Source: Terriglobia bacterium (lineage in GTDB: Bacteria; Acidobacteriota; Terriglobia; Bryobacterales; Bryobacteraceae). Taken from it: DNA of 64,000 nucleotides. The translations under genes were made by a program, and so were the position numbers. This document shows positions 50,809 through 59,062 of this stretch, piece by piece. The stretch lies in NCBI GenBank assembly GCA_020073265.1, contig JAIQFN010000030.1, positions 1 through 64,000 on the forward strand. The letters run 5' to 3'. Position 1 is the first letter of the stretch; each line of letters starts with the position of its first letter. The notes beneath the pieces are model-generated. The model saw only the letters and a program-made list of their open reading frames with translations, had not been told where the DNA came from and did no database searches.

Positions 50809-52926
50809 ATGTCGATTCGCCCTTGGCTTTTGCTCAGCCTTTGTGCTGTTTTCTGCGGACTCGCTGTCGCGGCGCCCGCTTCCCTGACAATCACCAGCCT
50901 CTCCAGCCGGCCGGAGTTCGTGAGCGGCGGCGACGTGCTGATCGAGATCAAGACCGCGGCGCCCGCCCAGAAGGTCCAGGTAAAGCTCAACGGGCGCGAC
51001 GTCAGCAACCTGTTTCATCACGATCTGTCCCGCGGTTCGCTGGTCGGCCTGGTGGAAGGTCTAAAAGCCGGCAGCAACACCGTCACCGCCAAAGCCGGAT
51101 CGCAGAACGCGCGTCTGCAACTGACCAATCATCCGATCACCGGCCCCATCCTCTCGGGCGAGCATCTGAAGCCGTTCGCTTGCAACACCGAGGAATCCGG
51201 CCTCGGCCAGCCGCTCGATGCGGATTGTTCGGCCGCCACCAAGATTGAATACTTTTATCGCACCAAAGCGACGGGCCCGAACAGCTTCAAGCCGCTGCCC
51301 GACCTCACCGGTCCGCGTCCGGCCGACCTGGTCCAGACCACCACCAGCGACGGCCAGACGGTGCCGTACATCGTGCGTGTGGAATCGGGCACCATCAACC
51401 GCTCGATTTATCACATCGCCATCTTGGACGACCCGGGCGGCCGGCAGACCAACCCCTGGTCGCCCGGCGCCGGCTGGAATCACCGCATCGTCTACACCTT
51501 CGGCGGCGGCTGCGGGACCAATTACAACCAGGGCAAGAGTCCGGCGACCGGCGGCCTTTTCGACCCTGCGCTCGCGCGCGGCTTCGCGCACATCACTTCC
51601 ACGCAGAACGTGTTGCAGCAGCACTGTAACGACAACCTCTCCGGCGAAGCGCTCATGATGATCAAAGAGCATTTCATCGAGCGCTACGGTGTCCCGGCCT
51701 GGACCATGGGATTCGGCGGATCGGGCGGCTCCATCCAGCAGCTACTGATCGCTCAGAATTTTCCGGGGCTTCTGGACGGGCTGCTTCCGAGTCTCACCTT
51801 CCCCGACAGCGTCAGCATCAGCCCGGATGTCAATGAGTGCCGCCTGCTCATCAACGTCTTCAAACACGCCCCCCAGACCTGGACCAAGGAAAAGGAGACC
51901 GCGGTGGAAGGCTACTCCGCCGGGACTTGCGCCGCCTGGGACAGTAGCTTCGCCAATACCATCGTGGCCACTAACGCGCGGGGATGCGGCATCGCTCCCG
52001 AGCTGACCTACGATCCGGTGAAAAATCCTAAAGGGGCGCGCTGCACCATCTGGGACACCAACGCAGCGACCTACGGCCGCGATCCGGCCACCGGTTTCGC
52101 GCGCACGCCCAAGGACAACATCGGAGTTCAATACGGCCTGGCGGCGTTGAACAGCGGCGCGATTTCAAAGCAGGAGTTTCTGGATCTCAATCGCAACGTC
52201 GGCGGGTTCGATCATGACGGGATTCCGCGCGCGCAACGTTCCTCGGGCGATGTGGAGGCCATTCGGATGGCCTACCTCGCCGGCCGGATCGATGAGGGCG
52301 GCGGCGGACTCGCCTCGATGCCCATTCTGCATTTCCGCAGCTACAACGACGCGATCGGCGACATTCACGATCACGTCCGCGATTTCGTGGTGCGCGAGCG
52401 GTTGCGCAAATCCAACGGACGCGTCGACAACCAGGTGATCTGGGTTTATCCCAACGGCAACCGCGATCTGGCGGCGAAGGCCACCGGACTCGCCATCGAT
52501 ACCATGAGCAAGTGGCTGGACGCTCTGAGCGCCGACCACTCCAACGCCTCGGCAGCCGACAAAGTGGCGCGCGCCAAACCCGCGGCTGCCGTGGATGGAT
52601 GCTGGGCCAATGATGGAACCCGCATCGACGAACCCGCGACCTTGGATGGTCCGGGCAAGTGCAACCAGATGTATCCGGCGCACCGCACCCCGCGCCTGGT
52701 AGCCGGCGCGCCGCTGACCGACGACGTGATGAAGTGCCAGCTCAAGCCCGTCGATCCGTCCGACTACAAGGGCTCCTTCTCGGCCGCTGAAATCGGCGAG
52801 TTGCGGCAGATTTTCCCGGGCGGCGTGTGCGATTACTCGAAGCCCGGCGTGATGCAGCAACCGCCGGCGGGTACCTACCTGGCGTTGCCGCTTCAAGCGC
52901 CCGCGACTTCGACGGCCACGCGCTAG
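50809..52926 (+). CDS. Exported DUF6351-like alpha/beta-hydrolase-type protein
   Basis: A 705-residue secreted protein. ATG 50809 is preferred over ATG 50803 because the ribosome-binding site AAGGAG (50797-50802) abuts the first ATG but is six bases from the second. It has a signal peptide (IRPWLLLSLCAVFCGLAVAA), then an Ig-like beta domain (LTITSLSSRPEFVSGGDVLI). A hydrolase-like core follows with the nucleophile elbow WTMGFGGSGGSIQQLLIAQN, the oxyanion region RIVYTFGGGCGTNYNQG, and paired cysteines. It resembles large tannase/PHB-depolymerase-like esterases. The substrate is unknown. Confidence 0.78.
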   Translation: MSIRPWLLLSLCAVFCGLAVAAPASLTITSLSSRPEFVSGGDVLIEIKTAAPAQKVQVKLNGRDVSNLFHHDLSRGSLVGLVEGLKAGSNTVTAKAGSQNARLQLTNHPITGPILSGEHLKPFACNTEESGLGQPLDADCSAATKIEYFYRTKATGPNSFKPLPDLTGPRPADLVQTTTSDGQTVPYIVRVESGTINRSIYHIAILDDPGGRQTNPWSPGAGWNHRIVYTFGGGCGTNYNQGKSPATGGLFDPALARGFAHITSTQNVLQQHCNDNLSGEALMMIKEHFIERYGVPAWTMGFGGSGGSIQQLLIAQNFPGLLDGLLPSLTFPDSVSISPDVNECRLLINVFKHAPQTWTKEKETAVEGYSAGTCAAWDSSFANTIVATNARGCGIAPELTYDPVKNPKGARCTIWDTNAATYGRDPATGFARTPKDNIGVQYGLAALNSGAISKQEFLDLNRNVGGFDHDGIPRAQRSSGDVEAIRMAYLAGRIDEGGGGLASMPILHFRSYNDAIGDIHDHVRDFVVRERLRKSNGRVDNQVIWVYPNGNRDLAAKATGLAIDTMSKWLDALSADHSNASAADKVARAKPAAAVDGCWANDGTRIDEPATLDGPGKCNQMYPAHRTPRLVAGAPLTDDVMKCQLKPVDPSDYKGSFSAAEIGELRQIFPGGVCDYSKPGVMQQPPAGTYLALPLQAPATSTATR

Positions 52927-52932
52927 TTTAAG

Positions 52933-55215
52933 ATGACCGCTGTGCGAAGCCGGTGGTGGCGCGCTGCCGCTGCGATTGCGGCCGGTGCGGTGGCCGCCAT
53001 CCCGTTCTTCGCCGGCGCTCAGAGCGTCCCCATCCGCGACTCGGTCGACTCGCGGACCTGCGCCACCTGTCACGCGAAGATCTACGAAACGTATCAGCGA
53101 ACCGGCATGGCGCGCTCGTTTTATCGGCCGCAGTCGGACAATGTTGTCGAAGACTATCGCACGAACAATCGCTATTTCCACCAAGCTTCCGGTACGTATT
53201 TCACGATGCTCGAGCGCGGCGGCAAGTACTATCAGCGCCGCTATCAACTCGGCTTCCAGGGCAAGGAAACCAACGTCGACGAAAAGGAAATCGATTACGT
53301 GATGGGCTCCGGCAATCACGTCCGCACCTACTTGCACCGCACCGGCGCCGGCGCTCTGCTCGAGCTTCCGCTGGCCTGGTACGCCGAGAAGGGCGGCTAC
53401 TGGGCCATGAATCCGGGCTACGACAAGCCGGACCAGCCCGACGCGCGCCGCAAGATCAGCTATGAATGCATGTTCTGTCACAACGCCTATCCGCGGATTC
53501 CGGCGGGAAGCGACCAGCTTCGGGCGGAACCGCTTTTTCCCGGCGCGTCGCCGGAAGGAATCGACTGCCAGCGATGCCACGGGCCGGGCCGGCGGCACGT
53601 CGAGATCGCGCGGACTGCCGGCGCCTCTGAGCAGGCGATCCGCAGCGCCATCGTGAATCCCGCGCGCCTCGATCCCGACCGCCAGATGGAGATTTGCATG
53701 CAGTGCCATCTGGAGACCACCAGCTTTCCGTTCCCGCACTCGATTCTCAAATACGATCGCGGGCAATTCTCCTACCGGGCCGGCGAGCCGCTCGCGGATT
53801 TTTTGCTGGCCTTCGATCACGCCGCCGCAGGCCCGGCCGAGGACCGCTTCCAGATCGTGAACTCGGTGTACCGGCTGCGCATGTCCGAATGCTTTCTGAG
53901 AAGCAGCGGAAAACTGCAATGCACCACCTGCCACGATCCGCACGACATCCCGCGCGGCGAGCAGGCGGCGCGGCACTATAACGGCGTGTGCCTGGAGTGT
54001 CACACCGGCGCGTTTCGAAATTTGGTCGCAGCCGGGCGCCACACCGCTGCCACCGCTTGCGTGGATTGTCACATGCCCAAACGCAGGACCGCCGACGTGG
54101 TGCATGCCGTCATGACGGACCACTACATCCAGCGCAGGAAGCCGGAGTCCGATCTGCTGGCCGAAATGCCTGAGCCGCACGGTCCCGAAATCGTGTATCA
54201 CGGCGAAGTGGTTCCCTACTATCCGAAGCCGTTGGACTCGACCGGCGAGAACGAGCTGTATCTGGCGCTCGCGCAGGTCCGCGAGGAAAACAATGTCGAA
54301 CGCGGCCTCGCGCAATTCAGCGCGGCGATCAAGAAGCTGCGTCCCAGCCGCGCGGAGTTTTACGTCGAACTCGCCGACGCCTGGGTGAAGCGCAGTCAGG
54401 CGGAGAACGCCATTCCTTTGTATCAGGAAGCCGTGCGGCGCAAACCCGATTCGCTGGCGGGATGGCTGGGGCTGGGCAACGCTTTTGAGCAGGTACGCCA
54501 TGAGAACGATGCCGTCGCGGCATTCCGGCGCGCAACAGAGTTGTACCCGGCCGACGCAGCGGCTTGGCAGAAGCTGGGCGAGGTCTACGTCAAACAAGGC
54601 CAGAAGGCCGAGGCTGCAGCGGCTCTTGAGAAGTCCATCGAGCTGGATGGCGAGGTGCCCGAGGCTCACTACGCGTTGGCCACGCTCCGGGCGCAACCGG
54701 GCGGCGAACCGGATCGCGCCGAGGCGTCCTTTCGGGAAGCGATTCGGCTCCAGCCGGACTACGCCCAGGCTCGCATGAATCTCGCGATTCTTCTGTTCCG
54801 GCGGAATCGCGCCGACGAGGCCGAGTATGAGTTTCAGGCCGCCCTCCGCGCGCGGCCGGACTACGCGCTCGGGCACTTCAACTACGGTCTCATGCTCGGC
54901 GTCCTGCATCGCGTCGGCCAAGCCCGATCTGAGTTCACGGCCGCGCTACGGGCGGATCCGAAATACGCGGAAGCCCACCAGGAGCTCGCGAAACTGGCGG
55001 AAGCGGGCGGGCAGGCGGACGAAGCGATCCGCGAGTATTCCGAGGCTGTTCGAATCCGTCCCGAGTTGAGCCAGTCGCAGTTGGCCTTGGGCGCCGCGCT
55101 CGCCAGAAGAGGCAACTTGACCGAAGCGCGGCCGCATCTCAACCTCGCCGCCCGTAGTTCGGACCCGGCAATTCGCGAAAGCGCGCTGCGCCTGCTGCGC
55201 GAACTCGGCCAATAA
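52933..55215 (+). CDS. Seven-heme c-type cytochrome with C-terminal TPR domain
   Basis: A 760-residue exported protein starting at ATG 52933, 6 bp after the DUF6351-like gene. After a signal peptide come seven CxxCH heme sites, at about C43, C179, C212, C255, C330, C353 and C376 (CATCH, CMFCH, CQRCH, CMQCH, CTTCH, CLECH, CVDCH), as in cytochrome c554-like proteins. From about residue 415 to the end there are many TPR units (AIPLYQEAVRRKPDSLAGWL, FREAIRLQPDYAQARMNLAI, FQAALRARPDYALGHFNYGL). It probably carries electrons in the periplasm. The redox partner is unknown. Confidence 0.93.
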   Translation: MTAVRSRWWRAAAAIAAGAVAAIPFFAGAQSVPIRDSVDSRTCATCHAKIYETYQRTGMARSFYRPQSDNVVEDYRTNNRYFHQASGTYFTMLERGGKYYQRRYQLGFQGKETNVDEKEIDYVMGSGNHVRTYLHRTGAGALLELPLAWYAEKGGYWAMNPGYDKPDQPDARRKISYECMFCHNAYPRIPAGSDQLRAEPLFPGASPEGIDCQRCHGPGRRHVEIARTAGASEQAIRSAIVNPARLDPDRQMEICMQCHLETTSFPFPHSILKYDRGQFSYRAGEPLADFLLAFDHAAAGPAEDRFQIVNSVYRLRMSECFLRSSGKLQCTTCHDPHDIPRGEQAARHYNGVCLECHTGAFRNLVAAGRHTAATACVDCHMPKRRTADVVHAVMTDHYIQRRKPESDLLAEMPEPHGPEIVYHGEVVPYYPKPLDSTGENELYLALAQVREENNVERGLAQFSAAIKKLRPSRAEFYVELADAWVKRSQAENAIPLYQEAVRRKPDSLAGWLGLGNAFEQVRHENDAVAAFRRATELYPADAAAWQKLGEVYVKQGQKAEAAAALEKSIELDGEVPEAHYALATLRAQPGGEPDRAEASFREAIRLQPDYAQARMNLAILLFRRNRADEAEYEFQAALRARPDYALGHFNYGLMLGVLHRVGQARSEFTAALRADPKYAEAHQELAKLAEAGGQADEAIREYSEAVRIRPELSQSQLALGAALARRGNLTEARPHLNLAARSSDPAIRESALRLLRELGQ

Positions 55216-55299
55216 AAGATAAACCGCCGACCACCTGCCCCCCTTGCGAACGTCCCCCGGCTTGAATATGATCGTTCGGATCACTCAAAAGGAGGCAGT

Positions 55300-55761
55300 A
55301 TGGGCAAGATCAACATCAGTCGCGTGATTTTGGGCGGTATTGTCGCCGGAATCGTGTTCAACATTCTGGGCTACCTTGTGGACGGCTTGATGCTTGCGCC
55401 GCAATGGGCGGAGGGCATGAAAGCCCTCGGCAAAGCGGAGTTTTCGGTCAACCAGATCGTGGGCTTCAACATCATTGGCTTCGCCAACGGCATCTTCGCC
55501 GTGTGGTTGTACGCTGCGATTCGTCCGCGCTACGGCGCGGGCCCCGGTACGGCGGTCTTCGCGGGTCTGATGGTTTGGGCCATCGGCGTACTGCTGCCCG
55601 ACGCCATTTTCATGGGCATCTTCGGCCTGTTCCCCTCGAGTCTGATAGCGGCGACCACTGGCGCTTCGATCGTCACTTCGGTGGTTTCCACCCTGGCGGG
55701 CGCTGCCATCTACAAAGAGGCGAGTGCGGAAACGCCGCGGTCCATGGCGGCTCGCGTCTGA
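55300..55761 (+). CDS. Integral membrane protein, four-helix
   Basis: A 153-residue protein starting at ATG 55300, with an AAGGAGG ribosome-binding site. Four hydrophobic helices are seen (VILGGIVAGIVFNILGYLVD, NQIVGFNIIGFANGIFAVWL, AVFAGLMVWAIGVLLPDAIF, LIAATTGASIVTSVVSTLAG). The pattern resembles small DUF1761-like proteins, but I cannot assign it firmly. Its stop directly abuts the stop of the convergent SDR gene. Confidence 0.75.
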   Translation: MGKINISRVILGGIVAGIVFNILGYLVDGLMLAPQWAEGMKALGKAEFSVNQIVGFNIIGFANGIFAVWLYAAIRPRYGAGPGTAVFAGLMVWAIGVLLPDAIFMGIFGLFPSSLIAATTGASIVTSVVSTLAGAAIYKEASAETPRSMAARV

Positions 55762-56610
55762 TTATTCCGCGGCGGAAATACCCGCCAGCCGTTCGCTTTC
55801 CTGCCACAGCCGCCGGGCGGCATCGTCGTCCTGAGCCGCCCTTGTCGGCGTTGCCTTCCGGCATTTGTAGAAGTACTCGCCGCTCACGCTGGCTGCTTCA
55901 TCGGAGGAAGCCAGGTAAACCAGCGTCTCTGCTCCCTGTTCCGGAGATAGGGCAAACACCTTCGCTACCCGGACCAGCGTGGAAAACGCTCCGCCGCTTT
56001 GATCGCCGAAGCGAGTGGCGACGAAACCGGGATGCAAACTGTTCGCCGTGACCCCGCTCCCGGCCAGGCGTCGTGAGAGCTCTCGCGTAAACAGAATATT
56101 GCACAGCTTGGAAACGCCGTAGACCCGAAATCCGGAGTAGCCCCGCTCCGTTTGCAAGTCGGCGAAATCGAGCTGGGCGCGCCGGTGAGCGTCGGAGGAC
56201 GTGTTGATCACTCGCGCGGGCGCCGATGCCAGCAGCCGTTCCCGCAGACCGTGCGTCAGCAGGAAGTAAGACATGTGATTGGTGGCGAAAGTCAGCTCCA
56301 GGCCGTCTTCGGTCAACGTGCGCTGATTGAACAGCGCGCCGGCGTTGTTGATGAGCACGTCGATGCGCGGTTCGGCCGCGGCGATCGCAGCGGCGGCCCG
56401 CTTCATTTCCGCCAGCCGCGAGAGGTCGGCATAGTGGACGCCGTGCGCGATCCCCGGCGCCTTCTCGCGCAGCCGCGCCAGCTCTGCTTCGCCCCGCTCC
56501 CGGTCGCGCGCCACCAGCACGATGCGCGCCCCCATGCCCGCCAGCTTCTCCGCCGCGACTTGTCCGATTCCGGAAGTCGCCCCGGTGATGACAACCGTTT
56601 TCCCGCGCAT
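55762..56610 (-). CDS. Short-chain dehydrogenase/reductase
   Basis: A 282-residue retinol-dehydrogenase-like SDR, start taken at ATG 56610 (MRGKTVVITGATSGIGQVAA). Motifs are TGATSGIG (cofactor), INNAGALFNQR, INTSSDAH (Ser) and YGVSKLCNILF (Tyr and Lys, YxxxK). A longer frame to 56997 overlaps the hydrogenase-like small-subunit gene and is rejected. It lies 23 bp after that gene and could be read through from it, but nothing ties it functionally. Confidence 0.88.
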   Translation of the reverse strand: MRGKTVVITGATSGIGQVAAEKLAGMGARIVLVARDRERGEAELARLREKAPGIAHGVHYADLSRLAEMKRAAAAIAAAEPRIDVLINNAGALFNQRTLTEDGLELTFATNHMSYFLLTHGLRERLLASAPARVINTSSDAHRRAQLDFADLQTERGYSGFRVYGVSKLCNILFTRELSRRLAGSGVTANSLHPGFVATRFGDQSGGAFSTLVRVAKVFALSPEQGAETLVYLASSDEAASVSGEYFYKCRKATPTRAAQDDDAARRLWQESERLAGISAAE

Positions 56611-56633
56611 GCCTGCTGTTAGTCTAGCGTGCT

Positions 56634-57479
56634 CTAGCGCGCCGAACTGATCCGGTCGACCGCCAGCAGAATTCCGTGCAGCAGCGCTTCCGGCCGCGGC
56701 GGACATCCGGGGATGAACACGTCCACGGGAATCACCTGGTCGACGCCTCCGCGGGTAGCATAGTTGACGCCGAATATTCCGCCGCTGATGCCGCATGTGC
56801 CCACCGCCACCACCACCCTGGGTTCCGGCGTCGCCTGGTACGTCTTGCGCAACGCCATCTCCATGTTGCGAGTTACCGGCCCGGTTACCAGCAGCATGTC
56901 GGCATGGCGCGGCGATGCCACGAAGTGAATGCCGAACCGCTCGATGTCGTGCACCGGGTTGTTCAGGGCGATGATCTCCAGCTCGCAACCGTTGCACGAA
57001 CCGGCATCCACCTCGCGGATGGCGAGCGATCGGCCCAGCGTGCTGCGAATCTTCTCGCGAAGCTCCCGGCCGGACGCCTCGGCTGCGCGCGCGCGATCCA
57101 CTGTGGAAGCCGACGTCAACGCCCGATGGCTTCCGTCCGGATTCAAAGCGTACTCGGCCGTCCGGATGAGATCGCGGCGGTCGCGAGTGGCCATTTCAAA
57201 CTCCCGCGTCACGCGCACGGCTCCATCGGAGGAGACCTCGGCGCACTGGCCGCAGAAGACGCAGCGTCCGTAGTCGATCGTCACGCGCCGCGCCGCCTCG
57301 CCTTCCACCAGCGTGATCGCCTCGGTGGGGCACACGTCGGCGGCGGGCCGGGCATCTTTCCAGCGCGCCAGATCAAACTCCGGCTTGCCGCGGAAGCTCT
57401 CAGAGAGGCGGGCCGGCACTCTCGGGTAGGGCGCCGTGACCACGCCGGTTGTCAGAGCTTTCTGAAGGATCTTGAACAT
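56634..57479 (-). CDS. Hyf/Hyc-type small subunit (NuoB-like) fused to ferredoxin domain
   Basis: A 281-residue subunit starting at ATG 57479, one base after the large-subunit stop. The C-terminal half is NuoB/HycG-like with all four ligands of the proximal [4Fe-4S] cluster: C162-NG-C165, C229 (AVGTCGISGG) and C259 (FIPGCPPRPEALLHG). The N-terminal half is HycF-like but keeps only C50 (DVCPTEA) and C73/C76/C79 (RCVFCGQC), so it can hold one cluster where HycF-type domains have two. It forms the electron-transfer arm of the Ehr-type complex. Confidence 0.88.
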   Translation of the reverse strand: MFKILQKALTTGVVTAPYPRVPARLSESFRGKPEFDLARWKDARPAADVCPTEAITLVEGEAARRVTIDYGRCVFCGQCAEVSSDGAVRVTREFEMATRDRRDLIRTAEYALNPDGSHRALTSASTVDRARAAEASGRELREKIRSTLGRSLAIREVDAGSCNGCELEIIALNNPVHDIERFGIHFVASPRHADMLLVTGPVTRNMEMALRKTYQATPEPRVVVAVGTCGISGGIFGVNYATRGGVDQVIPVDVFIPGCPPRPEALLHGILLAVDRISSAR

Positions 57480-57480
57480 G

Positions 57481-59058
57481 CTAACGGTCCGTGCCCGAGT
57501 ACGAAAGATTGAAACTCTTGTTGATCACCGGGAAGTCGGCGATGATGTTGTCTTCGACCGCTTCCACCAGCGCCGGCCAATTGTTGACGGACGGGTCCTT
57601 GATCTTGCAGCGTTCCAGGCGATTGCCGGGAGCGGTGCGGACCCAATGGATGATTTCGCCCCGCCATCCTTCCACCACCCCCAAGGCACACCGGCCAGCC
57701 GGGATATCCTGAGCCGGCGCGCGGTGCGGTCCATCAGGCAAATGCGCCAGCGCCGCTCGAATCATGCCGATGGACTCCCGCACTTCGTCGATGCGCACTT
57801 GCATTCGGTGCAGGACGTCGCCGTCGGTGTAGACCGGCACGCGGAAATCGAGGCAGTCGTACGCGGCATAGGGATGATCCCGCCGCGCGTCCAGGTCGAC
57901 GCCGGAAGCGCGGCCACCCACGCCGACGATTCCGAGCGCCTTGGCTTTGTCGGGATGCAGGTAGCCGGTGCGCTGCAGACGGTCCCGAGTGGAATCGGAG
58001 GACTTCACCAGCGCGACCAGCTCTCCGAACCCGTGCTCGACGAGACCCAGTGTGGTTTCCAGCGTCTCGCGCTGGCGCCGCGTCCAGTCCCGCCGCACGC
58101 CGCCCACGCACACGCAACCGCGCAGCAGCCGGCTTCCCGTCAACTCTTCATTCAGTGTCACCACCGATTCCCGCAGCGAACCGGCGTGGGCGTTGGCCAC
58201 CACGAACCCGACGTCGGTGGCGATGGCGCCAATGTCGGCGACATGGTTGTAGATCCGCTCCAGCTCCAGCAGGATAGTGCGCATCACCCGGGCGCGGAAC
58301 GGCACTTCGATGTCGGCCGCTCGCTCGATGGCCTGGCAGAAGGCAGTGCCGTGCGAGAAGGACGAGTCGCCCGAGATGCTCTCCGCTAGAAACACTGCCC
58401 GATGAATCGGGAGGTGCTCGAACAGCTTCTCCGTTCCCTTGTGCGTGTAAAACATGCGCAACTGCAGATACAGGATCGGCTCGCCCGCGACCGCGAAGTT
58501 GAAGTGGCCCGGCTCGATGATCCCGGCATGCACCGGACCAACCGGAACTTGAAAGACTCCCTCGCCCAAGGTCGGACGATACTCATGCTGCTCGCCCTCG
58601 AACGGGGGCAGCACCTGGTGGAGCGCGAAGTCTTTTCGCAGCGGATGAACGTCGGGCCAGTTGTCGTGCAGCGCGACGCGCCGCGGATTGGGATGTCCGG
58701 CGGCTTCCAAGCCGAACCAGTCCTGAATCTCGCGCTCCTGCCAGTTCACGCCGGGCAGCTCCACGGCCAGCGAGGGGAAGCGCGGCTGTTCGGGTGCGAT
58801 GGCGGCGCGCAGAATCAGGTAGGCCGGATCGCCGCGGCGCTCGAACACGTAGTAGTTGTAGAAAGCGCCCTCGACGTTCACGCGATCCTCGGCAAAGACC
58901 GTGACCAGCCTGGCTCCATGCTGCGTCAACAGGCTGCGCGTCACCTCCTGCAAGTCCGCCGTGTCCAGGCTGGCGTAGATCTCGTTCGCGGAGCGCGATT
59001 CCAGAAGACGCATCCGTCCGGGGAAATTATCCAGCAGATTTTGACAAACGGCCATCAT
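57481..59058 (-). CDS. Hyf/Hyc-type large subunit (NuoCD-like) lacking NiFe ligands
   Basis: A 525-residue fusion starting at ATG 59058. The N-terminal NuoC-like part (residues 1-150, EIQDWFGLEAAGHPNPRRVA) precedes a NuoD/HycE-like part. Where hydrogenases have RICGxC this protein has ESISGDSSFSH (Ser229, Ser232). Where they have DPCxSC before TDR it has NLSYSGTDR (Ser519, Gly522). The protein ends exactly at TDR, without the C-terminal peptide removed during NiFe maturation. It therefore cannot bind a NiFe centre. The fold and quinone-chamber framework look intact. Confidence 0.92.
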   Translation of the reverse strand: MMAVCQNLLDNFPGRMRLLESRSANEIYASLDTADLQEVTRSLLTQHGARLVTVFAEDRVNVEGAFYNYYVFERRGDPAYLILRAAIAPEQPRFPSLAVELPGVNWQEREIQDWFGLEAAGHPNPRRVALHDNWPDVHPLRKDFALHQVLPPFEGEQHEYRPTLGEGVFQVPVGPVHAGIIEPGHFNFAVAGEPILYLQLRMFYTHKGTEKLFEHLPIHRAVFLAESISGDSSFSHGTAFCQAIERAADIEVPFRARVMRTILLELERIYNHVADIGAIATDVGFVVANAHAGSLRESVVTLNEELTGSRLLRGCVCVGGVRRDWTRRQRETLETTLGLVEHGFGELVALVKSSDSTRDRLQRTGYLHPDKAKALGIVGVGGRASGVDLDARRDHPYAAYDCLDFRVPVYTDGDVLHRMQVRIDEVRESIGMIRAALAHLPDGPHRAPAQDIPAGRCALGVVEGWRGEIIHWVRTAPGNRLERCKIKDPSVNNWPALVEAVEDNIIADFPVINKSFNLSYSGTDR

Positions 59059-59062
59059 GCGC

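Noticed and set aside
52165-54921. A 918-codon open frame on the minus strand
   Set aside because: It is antisense to the DUF6351-like and seven-heme cytochrome genes, whose motifs are clear. The composition is typical of shadow frames.
57310-57335. A GTGGGGCA-like match that might be another hairpin-family member
   Set aside because: It lies inside the small-subunit gene at the conserved CPTEA codons and is not followed by an inverted repeat.
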